Below, in pieces: positions 18,120 through 29,126 of a stretch of DNA of 64,000 nucleotides. The stretch's first letter is position 1; each line of letters begins with the position of its first letter. Origin of the DNA: Enterobacter cloacae (GTDB lineage: Bacteria > Pseudomonadota > Gammaproteobacteria > Enterobacterales > Enterobacteriaceae); NCBI GenBank assembly GCA_014169315.1, contig AP022133.1, positions 3,844,001 to 3,908,000 on the forward strand, in the 5' to 3' direction. Under the pieces are notes generated by a model that did no database searches, was not told the origin of the DNA, and saw only the letters and a program-made list of their open reading frames with translations. A program made the translations under genes and the position numbers.

Positions 18120-19069
18120 TGTGACACCTCCGGCAGCGGACGCCCGGCAATGTGCGACTGCACCTGCGCGGCCATCAGTCCTAAGGAGGCGAACGAGTTC
18201 GAAATGGCCTCTTCACGGGAGATCAGCACGTAATGCCCGGTTCGGCAGGCTTTGAGGAACTGACACCAGCCCGGCATCACCGAATCCATCGCCGCCAGCT
18301 CGTCCTGCGGTTTGCCACCGGTATCCCCGCGCCAGGTGGCAAAGACAACATCGGCATCCAGCTCCGGCAGACGCTCGGCGCTGACGTCGATACGTCCGCC
18401 GTCGGGGATGTTTTCAATCAGCGGTGGGAAGGTGAACCCCGCGTCGCGCAGCACGCGTCCCAGCGAGTGGTAGCTGTGCATGGCGGTGATTTTGCCCTGA
18501 TTCGCCTGAATCACCGACACGGATATTTTTCGGGTGTCGATAGTCGCCCTGAGCGCCTTGATTTGTTCCTGATAGCCCCGCTCCAGGATCGCCAGCCGCG
18601 CCTGTGTACCGGTGAGCTGTGCCAGCTTGCGGTAGATCTCCGGCGCGCCACCGTCAAGGTGATCAATACTCACCGTCGGGGCGATTTTCTCCAGTTGCCC
18701 GACGGGGGTATTACGGGTCGGCTCGGTAATGATCAGATCCGGCTTCGCGGCCGCAATGGCTTCAATATCGATATCCGCAGTACCAATAAATTTAATGTCG
18801 GAATTATCGAAATCAACGCCCGTCAGCATTCCGCTGGAACGCAGAAAATGGCTGCCGTCCGGTCGGGTACGTCCGTGGCTGGCGACGGGGGGTACCCCAA
18901 GCTCAATCAGGGGAATGGTGATATCCAGGTCATGTAGCGAGACGATCCGTTTCGGATGAACCGGCACAACGACCTTGCGCCCCAGATCGTCGGTAAACGT
19001 CTGCGTCGGCTCCGCCGCATTTACCGCAAACCCCGCCAGCAACAGTATCGAAAAAAGTACACGCATCAT
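18116..19069 (-). CDS. Iron-siderophore periplasmic binding protein
   Basis: 317 residues with a Sec signal (MMRVLFSILLLAGFAVNA) and a class III binding-protein fold of the FepB/FhuD/BtuF group (DDLGRKVVVPVHPKRIVSL, then DLIITEPT). It would deliver an iron-siderophore from the receptor to the permeases. There is no lipobox, so it is soluble in the periplasm. Start may be either of two adjacent Met codons (19069 or 19066). It sits 6 bp after the second permease. The substrate is not evident from sequence. Confidence 0.88.
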   Translation of the reverse strand: MMRVLFSILLLAGFAVNAAEPTQTFTDDLGRKVVVPVHPKRIVSLHDLDITIPLIELGVPPVASHGRTRPDGSHFLRSSGMLTGVDFDNSDIKFIGTADIDIEAIAAAKPDLIITEPTRNTPVGQLEKIAPTVSIDHLDGGAPEIYRKLAQLTGTQARLAILERGYQEQIKALRATIDTRKISVSVIQANQGKITAMHSYHSLGRVLRDAGFTFPPLIENIPDGGRIDVSAERLPELDADVVFATWRGDTGGKPQDELAAMDSVMPGWCQFLKACRTGHYVLISREEAISNSFASLGLMAAQVQSHIAGRPLPEVSQ

Positions 19070-19075
19070 ATTCCC

Positions 19076-20116
19076 CTAAAATCTGTCCCGACGCTGCCAG
19101 AGCAGCAGCAGGAAAAATGGTCCGCCAGTCAATGAAATCACAATCCCCGCGGGCAGTTGCAGCGGTAAAAATGCCAGACGCCCGATGTTATCGGCCAGCA
19201 GCACCAGCAGCGCACCCAGCACTGCACTTCCCGCCAGTAGCGCGGTTTGTCCACCACGTAGCAGCAGGCGCGCCATATGCGGCGCAATAAGCCCGACAAA
19301 ACCAATGCTACCCACACAGGAGACGCAGGCCGCCGTCAGTATCACTGGGGCAAACACGCGCAGCAGCGCTAACCGTGAAGTACGCACGCCAAGCCCGGTT
19401 GCGGTCTGATTGCCAAGCAACGCCACATCAGCAGCGCGGGCGGTAAACAGCAGCAGAGCACACGCGGGTAATGCCCAAACCACCGTAATACTGACCAGCG
19501 TCCAGTTTGCTGCATGCAGACTCCCCGCCAGCCACAGCATCGCCGTCTGCACGTCGCGCACGTCAGCGGTGGTCATAAAGACCCCCATTGCCGCAGCAAA
19601 TGCCCATGAAACGCCGATACCGATCAGGATAAATCGCGGGCGCGAGATGTCGCGCGCCAGTGCCACCACCAGCAGCGCAGTCAGCAGACCACCGGCCATA
19701 CCAACCAGCGGACGCCAGAACAGGCTCAACGCCGGAAACTGAAAAATCAGCAGCAGTACCGCCGCACTACAGCCCTCTTTCACGCCGATAAGACCTGGGT
19801 CAGCCAGGCCATTGCGGGTGATAGACTGCATGGCCGCCCCCGCCATACCCAGCATTGCCCCACATAACACCGCCATCAGCAGACGCGGCAGTCGGATATC
19901 CATCACGATGTAGCGCGCATCCGCTTCCAGGCTTTGCGGAGAAAACAGCGCGCGCCCGATGGCAGAAGCGGGAATGGCAAGCGAACCGTGCGTCAGGCCA
20001 AAACTCAGCAACAACACGCTTACCAGCGTGAACAGCGCCAGACACCGTAGCGCCTTCGGGCGAATCAGCGTTGAAAAAGGGCCGATGCGCCACGCACGTA
20101 ATCCTGCCCGGTTCAT
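19076..20116 (-). CDS. Iron-siderophore ABC transporter permease (FecCD family)
   Basis: 346 residues, about nine to ten membrane helices, FecCD family. Recognisable blocks are DIRLPRLLMAVLCGAMLGMAG near the N-terminus and FVGLIAPHMARLL towards the C-terminus. The latter is the cytoplasmic loop that contacts the ATPase. It overlaps the other permease gene by 4 bp. The two permeases form the heterodimeric channel, as FepD/FepG do. Confidence 0.88.
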   Translation of the reverse strand: MNRAGLRAWRIGPFSTLIRPKALRCLALFTLVSVLLLSFGLTHGSLAIPASAIGRALFSPQSLEADARYIVMDIRLPRLLMAVLCGAMLGMAGAAMQSITRNGLADPGLIGVKEGCSAAVLLLIFQFPALSLFWRPLVGMAGGLLTALLVVALARDISRPRFILIGIGVSWAFAAAMGVFMTTADVRDVQTAMLWLAGSLHAANWTLVSITVVWALPACALLLFTARAADVALLGNQTATGLGVRTSRLALLRVFAPVILTAACVSCVGSIGFVGLIAPHMARLLLRGGQTALLAGSAVLGALLVLLADNIGRLAFLPLQLPAGIVISLTGGPFFLLLLWQRRDRF

Positions 20117-21096
20117 TTGAACATCCTCGAAGCCATAAAGATAAAGACGGGAGCACCGACCAGAGCGGTCATGACGCCGGTTGCCAGCTCATACGGCGTG
20201 AACAAAGTGCGGGCAGCGATATCTGCCAGCAGCAAAACCAGCGCTCCACACAGGGCCGACAGGGGCACCATTACGCGTAAATCCACCGACACCAGACGGC
20301 GGATCAACTGCGGTACTACAAGGCCGATAAAGCCAATCGGCCCGGCAATGGAGACGGCAGCCCCGCAGAGCAGTGCAATTGCCAGCAGAGCGAAAAGGCG
20401 GGTCTTCAACAACGATACGCCAAGCCCCTGCGCCATCCTGTCGCCTAACGCCAGCATGTTGAGTGATGGTGACAACCAGAGAGCCAACCCAAAACCGGCG
20501 GTGGCAGCCCAGGTTGCACTGAGGATCGTCTCTGCCTTTATTCCGGCAACATCGCCCGCCAGCCAGGTACGCATGGCAAGCAGCGTCTGTTCATCCAGAA
20601 TCAGAACCGTGGCGGTAATCGACGAGGCAAATGCCGACATCGCCACGCCGCACAGCGTGACTTTCATCGGCGTGAGCCCGGTACGCCCGGCGGAGGAGAA
20701 CACCAGTACCAACAGAAACAGCGTGGCGGCCCCGGCAGCGGCAATCAACGGGCGACCAGACGGTAACGCCAGCCCGAGCGCGCTGGTCAGCACCACTGCC
20801 AGCGCCGCGCCCGCATTCAGCCCCAGAATATGCGGCTCACCCAGCGGGTTGCGGATCACGGATTGCAGTAATACACCCGCCACGCCAAGCGCTGCCCCCG
20901 TCGTCAGGGCGGCCCAAAGCCGTATCAGACGCAGCCTGATGATGACGTTATGGTCGAAATTACGCGGGTCGAAATCGAGAAATGCCTGTACCACTGTCTG
21001 TGGAGTAATAAAGCGCACGCCAATACCCAGATGCGCAATCGTCCCCATCAGCAGCAACAGAGCGAAAAGTACAAAAGCCAGAGAGATGCGCATCAT
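20113..21096 (-). CDS. Iron-siderophore ABC transporter permease (FecCD family)
   Basis: 327 residues of the FecCD family. It has an N-terminal helix, the RLIRLWAALTTGAALGVAG block, and the conserved FIGLVVPQLIRRL coupling-loop motif. Translationally coupled on both sides (4-bp overlaps with the ATPase and the other permease). Paired with the product of 19076-20116. Confidence 0.88.
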   Translation of the reverse strand: MMRISLAFVLFALLLLMGTIAHLGIGVRFITPQTVVQAFLDFDPRNFDHNVIIRLRLIRLWAALTTGAALGVAGVLLQSVIRNPLGEPHILGLNAGAALAVVLTSALGLALPSGRPLIAAAGAATLFLLVLVFSSAGRTGLTPMKVTLCGVAMSAFASSITATVLILDEQTLLAMRTWLAGDVAGIKAETILSATWAATAGFGLALWLSPSLNMLALGDRMAQGLGVSLLKTRLFALLAIALLCGAAVSIAGPIGFIGLVVPQLIRRLVSVDLRVMVPLSALCGALVLLLADIAARTLFTPYELATGVMTALVGAPVFIFMASRMFK

Positions 21097-21905
21097 GGTT
21101 TGTCGGCAACCTGGCGAAACGGCATAAAGAACGGTTTGCCGGTCAACGGATTAAGCGACATATGTACGTCGACGTCGAATACGGTTTTGATTAGCTCCGG
21201 TGTGCAAACATCCCCCTCGTGAAGCACGCCCTGCACTTTTCCCTGGCGTAAAAAGACCAGTGAATCACCGTAGTTCACGGCGAAGTTGAGATCGTGCAGT
21301 ACCACCACGACGGTGCGCCCATGCTGGCGGGTCAGGGTGTGCAGCAGCTCGAGAATTTCTACCTGATAGCGGAGATCGAGAAACGTCGTTGGCTCATCCA
21401 GCAGGATGTACGGCGTTTGCTGCGCCAGCGCCATCGCTATCCAGCAGCGTTGACGCTGGCCGCCCGACAGGCTTTCAACAGGCAAATGAGCAAACGCCGC
21501 TGTACCGGTCAGGCGCAGCGCCTCTTCAACGGCCAGCTCATCTTCATCGCTCCACTGGCGCATAAAATTCTGCCAGGGAAAGCGCCCGCGTGATACCAGC
21601 TCAAAAACGGTTAAGCCCTCCGGCAACAGCGGAGACTGAGGCAGGATGCCAAGCTGGCGGGCAACGTCTTTGGTCGGTTGTCCATGAATCGCTTTACCAT
21701 CCAGCAGCGCGGTACCGCCAAGCGGTTGCAGCAGACGAGCGATAGTGCTCAGCAGCGTGGATTTTCCACAGCCGTTTGCCCCTACCAGCACGGTTATTTT
21801 CTGCTGAGGGATCGCAAGGGAGATATCATCGACGATGATTTTTTTCTGATAGCCCGCAGAGAGGTTCTCCAGAACCAGTCCCGGTTTTTTCGTGTTGTGA
21901 GCCAC
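21093..21905 (-). CDS. Iron-siderophore ABC transporter ATP-binding protein
   Basis: 270 residues of the FepC/FhuC group. Walker A is GANGCGKST, the signature motif LSGGQRQR, Walker B ILLDEPT, and the switch His lies in VVVLHDLN. It powers siderophore import at the inner membrane. It is the first gene of the five-gene minus-strand operon and lies 34 bp from a Fur-like site. Confidence 0.9.
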   Translation of the reverse strand: MAHNTKKPGLVLENLSAGYQKKIIVDDISLAIPQQKITVLVGANGCGKSTLLSTIARLLQPLGGTALLDGKAIHGQPTKDVARQLGILPQSPLLPEGLTVFELVSRGRFPWQNFMRQWSDEDELAVEEALRLTGTAAFAHLPVESLSGGQRQRCWIAMALAQQTPYILLDEPTTFLDLRYQVEILELLHTLTRQHGRTVVVVLHDLNFAVNYGDSLVFLRQGKVQGVLHEGDVCTPELIKTVFDVDVHMSLNPLTGKPFFMPFRQVADKP

Positions 21906-21938
21906 GTGAACGCCAACTTAATAAGAAAACCAACAAAT

Positions 21939-21957
21939 AAAAATAAAACTCATTCTC
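21939..21957 (-). promoter_or_regulatory. Candidate Fur box, ABC operon promoter
   Basis: On the minus strand, GAGAATGAGTTTTATTTTT matches the 19-bp Fur consensus at about 12 of 19 positions, in an AT-rich region 34 bp before the ATPase start. This fits iron repression of the siderophore transporter. It is moderate evidence only. Confidence 0.5.
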
Positions 21958-22167
21958 TTTTGAGAGTTTGCCGCTGCGCCATGTAGTAGTCAAGAGAAGA
22001 AACACCCTTGCAACACCAGGGATAATTACGCGGCACTACAAAAACAAAATTGTTTTTAATTTATTTATTTTCATATTGTTACCCATTTACCAACCTGCCC
22101 ACTCTGCACGTTTTTCAGCTGTAGCCGATTTTTGCTTTTTTCCATTTACTACTACATCCATGCATGA

Positions 22168-22186
22168 TTGAATGATTCTCAATTAC
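22168..22186. promoter_or_regulatory. Candidate Fur box, receptor promoter
   Basis: The minus-strand reading GTAATTGAGAATCATTCAA matches the 19-bp Fur consensus at about 12 of 19 positions, including the core GA-AATCATT. It is 104 bp upstream of the chosen receptor start. The 384-bp divergent region 21906-22289 also holds long AT-rich tracts but no other gene that I can see. Confidence 0.55.
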
Positions 22187-22289
22187 ATGTTCGACGCCAG
22201 CGATGGATAACGAACAGACCGTAAGGGCAATGACTCACACATTCTTCCGCGAGCTTTTCATCGCAGGATATTTCGGGAAAACAGATGTA

Positions 22290-24431
22290 ATGGCTAAGTT
22301 CACACCTTCACTCTCTGGGGTAAAAGGGCGCGCGCTCTTTTCACTTTTGTTCATGGTACCTCTGGTACACGCAACAGAAACCGCAACGGCTCAGGAGGGT
22401 GAAACGCTCACCGTCACTGCCGATCCCAATGCCACAGCCGATGCCACCAACGGCTATCAGCCGCTGAATACCTCCACCGCTACACTGACCACTATGCCGA
22501 TGCTGGACATCCCGCAGGTGGTGAATACCGTCAGCGATAAAGTGCTGGAAGATCAACATGCCACCACGCTCGACGAGGCACTGTATAACGTCAGTAATGT
22601 GGTGCAAACCAACACGCTGGGTGGTACGCAGGATGCGTTCGTGCGTCGTGGTTTTGGCGCTAACCGTGACGGTTCGATCATGACTAACGGCCTGCGCACC
22701 GTGTTGCCGCGCAGCTTTAACGCCGCAACCGAACGTGTGGAAGTGCTGAAAGGCCCGGCCTCCACGCTGTATGGCATTCTCGACCCGGGTGGTCTGATTA
22801 ACGTGGTCACCAAACGCCCGGAAAAAACCTTCGGTGGCTCCATCTCTGCCACCTCCACCAGCTTTGGCGGCGGAACAGGACAATTTGACGTCACAGGCCC
22901 GGTTGAGGGCACGCGTCTGGCATATCGCCTGACGGGTGAGTATCAGGACGAAGATTACTGGCGTAATTACGGTACCAATCGCAGTACCTTTATCGCCCCA
23001 TCGCTGACCTGGTTCGGCGATGACGCCACCGTGACCGTGCTCTACTCGCATCGCGACTATAAGACACCGTTCGATCGCGGAACGATCTTCGATCTCAACA
23101 CCAAACAGCCAGTGAAGGTTGACCGTAAAACGCGCTTTGATGAGCCGTTCAACATCACCGATGGTCAGTCCGATCTGGCGCAACTCAATGCGGAATATCG
23201 TCTCAACAGCCAGTGGACCGCGAAGTTCGACTATAGCTTCAGCCAGGATAAGTACAGCGACAACCAGGCACGCGTGATGGCCTACGATGCTAAAACCGGC
23301 AACCTGACGCGCCGCGTGGACGCCACGCAGGGTTCAACCCAGCGGATGCATACCACCCGTGCGGATCTGCAGGGGAACGTAGATATCGCAGGGTTCTATA
23401 ACGAGATCCTCACTGGCGTGTCGTATGAGAATTACGATCTACTGCGCACGGATATGATCCGCTGTAAGAACGTTAAAGATTTCAATATCTATCACCCGAC
23501 TTACGGCAACCTGAGCAAATGCACCACCGTCTCGGCATCCGACAGTGACCAGACAATTAAGCAGGAGAGCTACTCCGCCTACGCCCAGGATGCGCTGTAC
23601 CTGACGGATAAATGGATCGCTGTCACCGGGATGCGCTATCAGTATTACACCCAGTATGCGGGGAAAGGCCGTCCGTTCAACGTCAACACCGACAGTCGCG
23701 ACGATCAATGGACGCCGAAGCTGGGGGTAGTCTATAAGCTCACACCGTTCGTCTCGCTGTTTGCCAACTATTCCCAGACGTTTATGCCGCAGTCGTCCAT
23801 TGCGAGTTACATTGGCGACCTGCCACCAGAAACGTCCAATGCCTACGAAGTGGGTGCCAAGTTTGACCTGTTCAGTGGCATTACCGCCAATATTGCGCTG
23901 TTTGATATTCACAAGCGTAACGTGCTCTACACCGAAAGCGTGGGGGATGAAACCGTCGCCAAAACCGCAGGCCGCGTACGTTCACAAGGCGTAGAAGTGG
24001 ATCTGGCGGGTTCGCTGACCGAGAACACCAATATTATCGCCAGCTATGGTTATACCGACGCAAAAGTGCTGGAAGATCCGGACTATGCGGGCAAACCACT
24101 GCCAAACGTGCCACGCCATACCGGGTCACTGTTCCTGACTTACGATATTCATAACGTGATCGGCGGAAATACCCTGACGATCGGCGGCGGTGGACACGGC
24201 GTAAGCCGTCGCTCAGCCACCAACGGTGCGGATTACTACCTGCCAGGTTACGTCGTGGCGGATGCGTTCGCGGCGTATAAGATGAAACTGCAGTATCCGG
24301 TGACGTTGCAGGTCAACGTGAAGAACCTGTTTGACAAGACATACTACACCTCATCTATCGCGACCAATAACCTGGGCAACCAGATTGGTGACCCACGCGA
24401 AGTGCAGTTTACGGTGAAGATGGAGTTTTGA
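22290..24431 (+). CDS. TonB-dependent siderophore receptor
   Basis: About 713 residues from MAKFTPSLSG. A signal peptide ends near VHA, the TonB box is ETLTVTA, then the plug domain (DIPQVVNTVSDKVLED, VRRGFGANRDG, RVEVLKGPASTLYG...GGLINVVTKRP). A 22-strand barrel follows, ending in Phe (VQFTVKMEF). Two Cys (CKNVKDF...NLSKC) may form a loop disulfide. The plug is of the FhuA/FoxA-like siderophore class, so a hydroxamate ligand is possible but unproven. Alternative starts at 22203 or 22230 (the latter has a nearby TAAGGG) would give an unusually long signal region. Confidence 0.88.
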   Translation: MAKFTPSLSGVKGRALFSLLFMVPLVHATETATAQEGETLTVTADPNATADATNGYQPLNTSTATLTTMPMLDIPQVVNTVSDKVLEDQHATTLDEALYNVSNVVQTNTLGGTQDAFVRRGFGANRDGSIMTNGLRTVLPRSFNAATERVEVLKGPASTLYGILDPGGLINVVTKRPEKTFGGSISATSTSFGGGTGQFDVTGPVEGTRLAYRLTGEYQDEDYWRNYGTNRSTFIAPSLTWFGDDATVTVLYSHRDYKTPFDRGTIFDLNTKQPVKVDRKTRFDEPFNITDGQSDLAQLNAEYRLNSQWTAKFDYSFSQDKYSDNQARVMAYDAKTGNLTRRVDATQGSTQRMHTTRADLQGNVDIAGFYNEILTGVSYENYDLLRTDMIRCKNVKDFNIYHPTYGNLSKCTTVSASDSDQTIKQESYSAYAQDALYLTDKWIAVTGMRYQYYTQYAGKGRPFNVNTDSRDDQWTPKLGVVYKLTPFVSLFANYSQTFMPQSSIASYIGDLPPETSNAYEVGAKFDLFSGITANIALFDIHKRNVLYTESVGDETVAKTAGRVRSQGVEVDLAGSLTENTNIIASYGYTDAKVLEDPDYAGKPLPNVPRHTGSLFLTYDIHNVIGGNTLTIGGGGHGVSRRSATNGADYYLPGYVVADAFAAYKMKLQYPVTLQVNVKNLFDKTYYTSSIATNNLGNQIGDPREVQFTVKMEF

Positions 24432-24436
24432 TGTAA

Positions 24437-24472
24437 AAAAGCCCGGTGGCGCTCACGCTTACCGGGCCTACG
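24437..24472. repeat. REP-like palindrome
   Basis: AGCCCGGTGGCGCTCACGCTTACCGGGCCTA immediately after the receptor gene, a classic enteric REP unit. It lies in the convergent gap with parE. Confidence 0.75.
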
Positions 24473-24474
24473 AT

Positions 24475-24512
24475 CCCTCCCCTCTCCCTGTGGAAGAGGG
24501 TTAGGATGAGGA
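24475..24512. repeat. boxC-like GC-rich palindrome, copy 1
   Basis: CCTCTCCCTGTGGAAGAGGG plus the tail TTAGGATGAGGATATCAGGC, between convergent receptor and parE genes. It is one of five related units in this window. Confidence 0.7.
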
Positions 24513-24514
24513 TA

Positions 24515-26410
<1,896 letters not shown>

Positions 26411-26435
26411 TTAAACTAGCAATTCGCATTGATTG

Positions 26436-27017
26436 TCAGAGGCTGTGCAGTCCAAGAAAATCGACAATCTGGGTGAAATGATCCTCAAAGCCCGTGAAAG
26501 CATGGTTTCCGCCCTCTTCTATAGTCTGGCGGCAGGATGCGTAATACGCCACTGCCTGGCGGTAATCCAGCACTTCATCACCCGTCTGTTGCAGCAGCCA
26601 GATGAGATCGGGCGCTTCAAGCGGGTCTACCTGCATAACTTTGAGATCGTAAATATGGCGAGACTCTAGCACATATTGTTGGCCGGTGTAGGGGTTCTCG
26701 TTCTGTCCAAGAAAGTCCCTCAGCAGCTCAAATGGCCGTACCGCCGGGTTAACCACGACAGCGGGCAGCATAAAGCATTGCGACAGCCAGGTGGCGTAAT
26801 AGCCGCCCAGCGATGAGCCAACCACGCCGAAGGATTCACCGCCGTGTTCCAGAACAATAGATTCAAGCATCTCCGCCACATCTGCCGGGTAGGGCGGCAG
26901 CTGCGGAACGATCATCTCAACGTGCGGATGATGCTCGCTCAGCCACTGGCGAAGCTGTGTCGCTTTTGCGGAACGCGGTGAGCTGTTGAACCCATGAAGA
27001 TAGAGAAGCGTAGACAT
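26436..27017 (-). CDS. yqiA: Esterase YqiA
   Basis: 193 residues, alpha/beta-hydrolase of the UPF0227 group. Motif HGFNSS forms the oxyanion region and GSSLGG places the nucleophile at S69; the catalytic His is probably in GGNHAF. It cleaves short-chain acyl esters in E. coli. The start MSTLLYLHG was chosen over an 18-codon upstream extension because it overlaps the cpdA stop by one base (TGATG), a typical coupling. Confidence 0.92.
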   Translation of the reverse strand: MSTLLYLHGFNSSPRSAKATQLRQWLSEHHPHVEMIVPQLPPYPADVAEMLESIVLEHGGESFGVVGSSLGGYYATWLSQCFMLPAVVVNPAVRPFELLRDFLGQNENPYTGQQYVLESRHIYDLKVMQVDPLEAPDLIWLLQQTGDEVLDYRQAVAYYASCRQTIEEGGNHAFTGFEDHFTQIVDFLGLHSL

Positions 27018-27844
27018 CAATAGCCTTCTGAAGCGGTATCCGGGCGGAATTTTGCACCTGACAAACGGCACACTTCCGTGGTCAGCGAACCATCGGCGTG
27101 CAGTTCCAGCCAGCGCCAGCCCGGTGCGATAGTATCCAGGGTAAAGTTGGCGCAGTGTGGCTTAAACTGAACGCAGGTCGACGGGGTTGCAAGCAGGCGG
27201 CGACCGTTCCAGTCGAGATCCTGCTCCTGGTGAATATGTCCGCACAGCAGGTTTTTCACCCGCGGGAACTTCACCAGAACGCTGTCCAGTGCCGCAGAGT
27301 TGCGCAGACTGTGTTGATCAAGCCAGCTACAGCCCGCTGGCAGTGGGTGATGATGAAGCAACAGCAGCGTATGACGCGACGGCTCAGCGGCCAGTTTGTT
27401 TTCCAGCCAGTCGAGCTGAAACTCGCTTAACTCACCATGTGGGACACCAAATACCTGGCTGTCGAGCAGTAATATCTGCCACTGGTCACCCGCAAACACA
27501 CACTTCGCCGGAGAAATTCCCGCCTCATGGAGTGAATTGTACATAGCAGGCTGGAAATCATGGTTGCCCGGCAGCCAGACGCAAGGCACGCTGAAGCTCG
27601 CGATCCCCTCAGCAAAATGCTGATAGGCCGCGGAGGATTGATCCTGCGCCAGATCGCCCGTTGCGACAATCAAATCGCATGCGCGGTTTTCGGCATGAAT
27701 CGCGCTAAGTACAGCCTGATAACTCTCCCAGGTGTTCACGCCCAGCAGAGTCTCATGCTTTTCGGCAAAAAGGTGAGTATCGGTGATTTGTAATATCCTG
27801 ACTGGTGCCCCACCAGCAACAGTCAGGTTCAACAGGCTTTCCAA
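27017..27844 (-). CDS. cpdA: 3',5'-cyclic-AMP phosphodiesterase
   Basis: 275 residues. Calcineurin-like metallophosphoesterase with all metal-ligand motifs: DTH near residue 22, GDLAQD, GNHD, HHHP and GHIH. It hydrolyses cAMP to AMP in the cytosol and so tempers CRP signalling. Length equals E. coli CpdA. It lies between yqiB and yqiA in the parE-side cluster. Confidence 0.95.
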   Translation of the reverse strand: MESLLNLTVAGGAPVRILQITDTHLFAEKHETLLGVNTWESYQAVLSAIHAENRACDLIVATGDLAQDQSSAAYQHFAEGIASFSVPCVWLPGNHDFQPAMYNSLHEAGISPAKCVFAGDQWQILLLDSQVFGVPHGELSEFQLDWLENKLAAEPSRHTLLLLHHHPLPAGCSWLDQHSLRNSAALDSVLVKFPRVKNLLCGHIHQEQDLDWNGRRLLATPSTCVQFKPHCANFTLDTIAPGWRWLELHADGSLTTEVCRLSGAKFRPDTASEGY

Positions 27845-27871
27845 ATGGTGTCCTTAGGTAGGTTTATGACG

Positions 27872-28294
27872 CTAACAAACCGGAATCGCCATTGCTCCAT
27901 GTGCTAAACAATATCTTAGCCAGTCGGCTAAAAACTGGTTAATTTGATGCTTTTCGTCGCGTTGATGCAACTTTTTATTCGGGTAATCATATCGCGCTTT
28001 GAAGCGAAAGATCTGCTGGCTTGAACACACTTCAGCGACCATCGCGTCGTGATAGAGACGTACCGTCATCGACGGCAGACTCCAGTAGCTAATGCTGGGA
28101 GCCGTTTGCTCAATCTCCACCAGCGTAGTGTAGCGCGTTGATTCTGTTATCGTTAACCGATACTGCGCGTTGCTCACCTGATAGCTCACCGTTTCGCCGG
28201 GTGCGTCGTTTTTCGGCAACAGGCGGCGCAATTGTGCGAAATTGGTTTCGCACAGGCGCATCATTTCTGGGAAGTCAGGTGTATAGCGCTTCAT
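27872..28294 (-). CDS. yqiB: DUF1249 family protein YqiB
   Basis: 140 residues, matching E. coli YqiB closely ([16 protein letters not shown] to the end AMAIPVC). No catalytic motif is recognisable and the function is unknown. The start overlaps the nudF stop by 4 bp. The open frame continues 15 codons upstream but homology supports MKRYTP. Confidence 0.92.
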   Translation of the reverse strand: MKRYTPDFPEMMRLCETNFAQLRRLLPKNDAPGETVSYQVSNAQYRLTITESTRYTTLVEIEQTAPSISYWSLPSMTVRLYHDAMVAEVCSSQQIFRFKARYDYPNKKLHQRDEKHQINQFLADWLRYCLAHGAMAIPVC

Positions 28295-28923
28295 TTTTTC
28301 CACTCGTTTCGTAATGTCTGATAATGCAGTTGCAGCCATTGCAGAGCGATGACAGAGGCTGCGTTGTCGATTTTCCCCTCTTCAACCCACTGGTAAGCCT
28401 GCTCCCGGCTCACCACATGAACCCGAATATCTTCGTGTTCTTCAGCCAGACCGTGGATCCCATCCGCCGTCGTGGCGTCCACTTCGCCCACCATAATGGA
28501 CAAGCGCTCACTGGTACCGCCCGGGCTTGCCAGATAGCTCAGCACCGGTTTCGTACGACCGACAACCAGCCCCGCCTCTTCCAGCGCCTCGCGGCGGGCA
28601 ACGTCTTCGACCGATTCCCCCTCTTCGATCATCCCAGCCACCATCTCCAGCAGCCACGGACTTTCGCTTACGTCATAAGCGGCAATTCGAATTTGCTCAA
28701 TAAGGACAACTTCATCGCGCACTGGGTCAAAGGGTAGCAAGACTGCCGCATGCCCGCGCTCAAAAATTTCGCGCCGAATTTCGCCGCTCATCCCACCGTT
28801 GAACAGGCGATGCCTGAAACGGTAAAGATCCATCGAAAAAAAACCGCGATAAAGCGTTTCTCGTGCAATAATTTCTACATCGTTTTTGGCGAATGTCACT
28901 GGCAACTTGTCTGTTTTTTGCAT
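28291..28923 (-). CDS. nudF: ADP-ribose pyrophosphatase
   Basis: 210-residue Nudix hydrolase. The Nudix box runs from GMIEEGES to REALEEAGL, with the E residues that bind Mg2+. It splits ADP-ribose to AMP and ribose 5-phosphate. It is the first gene of the minus-strand nudF-yqiB-cpdA-yqiA-parE cluster and divergent from tolC. Confidence 0.94.
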   Translation of the reverse strand: MQKTDKLPVTFAKNDVEIIARETLYRGFFSMDLYRFRHRLFNGGMSGEIRREIFERGHAAVLLPFDPVRDEVVLIEQIRIAAYDVSESPWLLEMVAGMIEEGESVEDVARREALEEAGLVVGRTKPVLSYLASPGGTSERLSIMVGEVDATTADGIHGLAEEHEDIRVHVVSREQAYQWVEEGKIDNAASVIALQWLQLHYQTLRNEWKK

Positions 28924-29024
28924 GAGTCGAGTCCTGGTAGCAATGGTGATGAAATTATGAATTTCAAGGCTGTTTGGCTGCCGTTTGTAAGGCTATATGG
29001 TAGATTGGTGCAAATTACCGCCAG

Positions 29025-29044
29025 ATGGCACGTAACGCCAACCT
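29025..29044 (+). promoter_or_regulatory. marbox (MarA/SoxS/Rob site) of tolC
   Basis: ATGGCACGTAACGCCAACCT matches the marbox consensus AYnGCACnnWnnRYYAAAYn at all but one defined position. It lies about 83-102 bp before the tolC start, as expected for the mar/sox/rob-activated tolC promoters. Confidence 0.75.
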
Positions 29045-29126
29045 TTTGGTGTGGAAGATTCTGTTAGAATCGGCAATTATTTTTAATTAGATCAGCGCTA
29101 ATACTGCTTCACAACAAGGAATGCAA

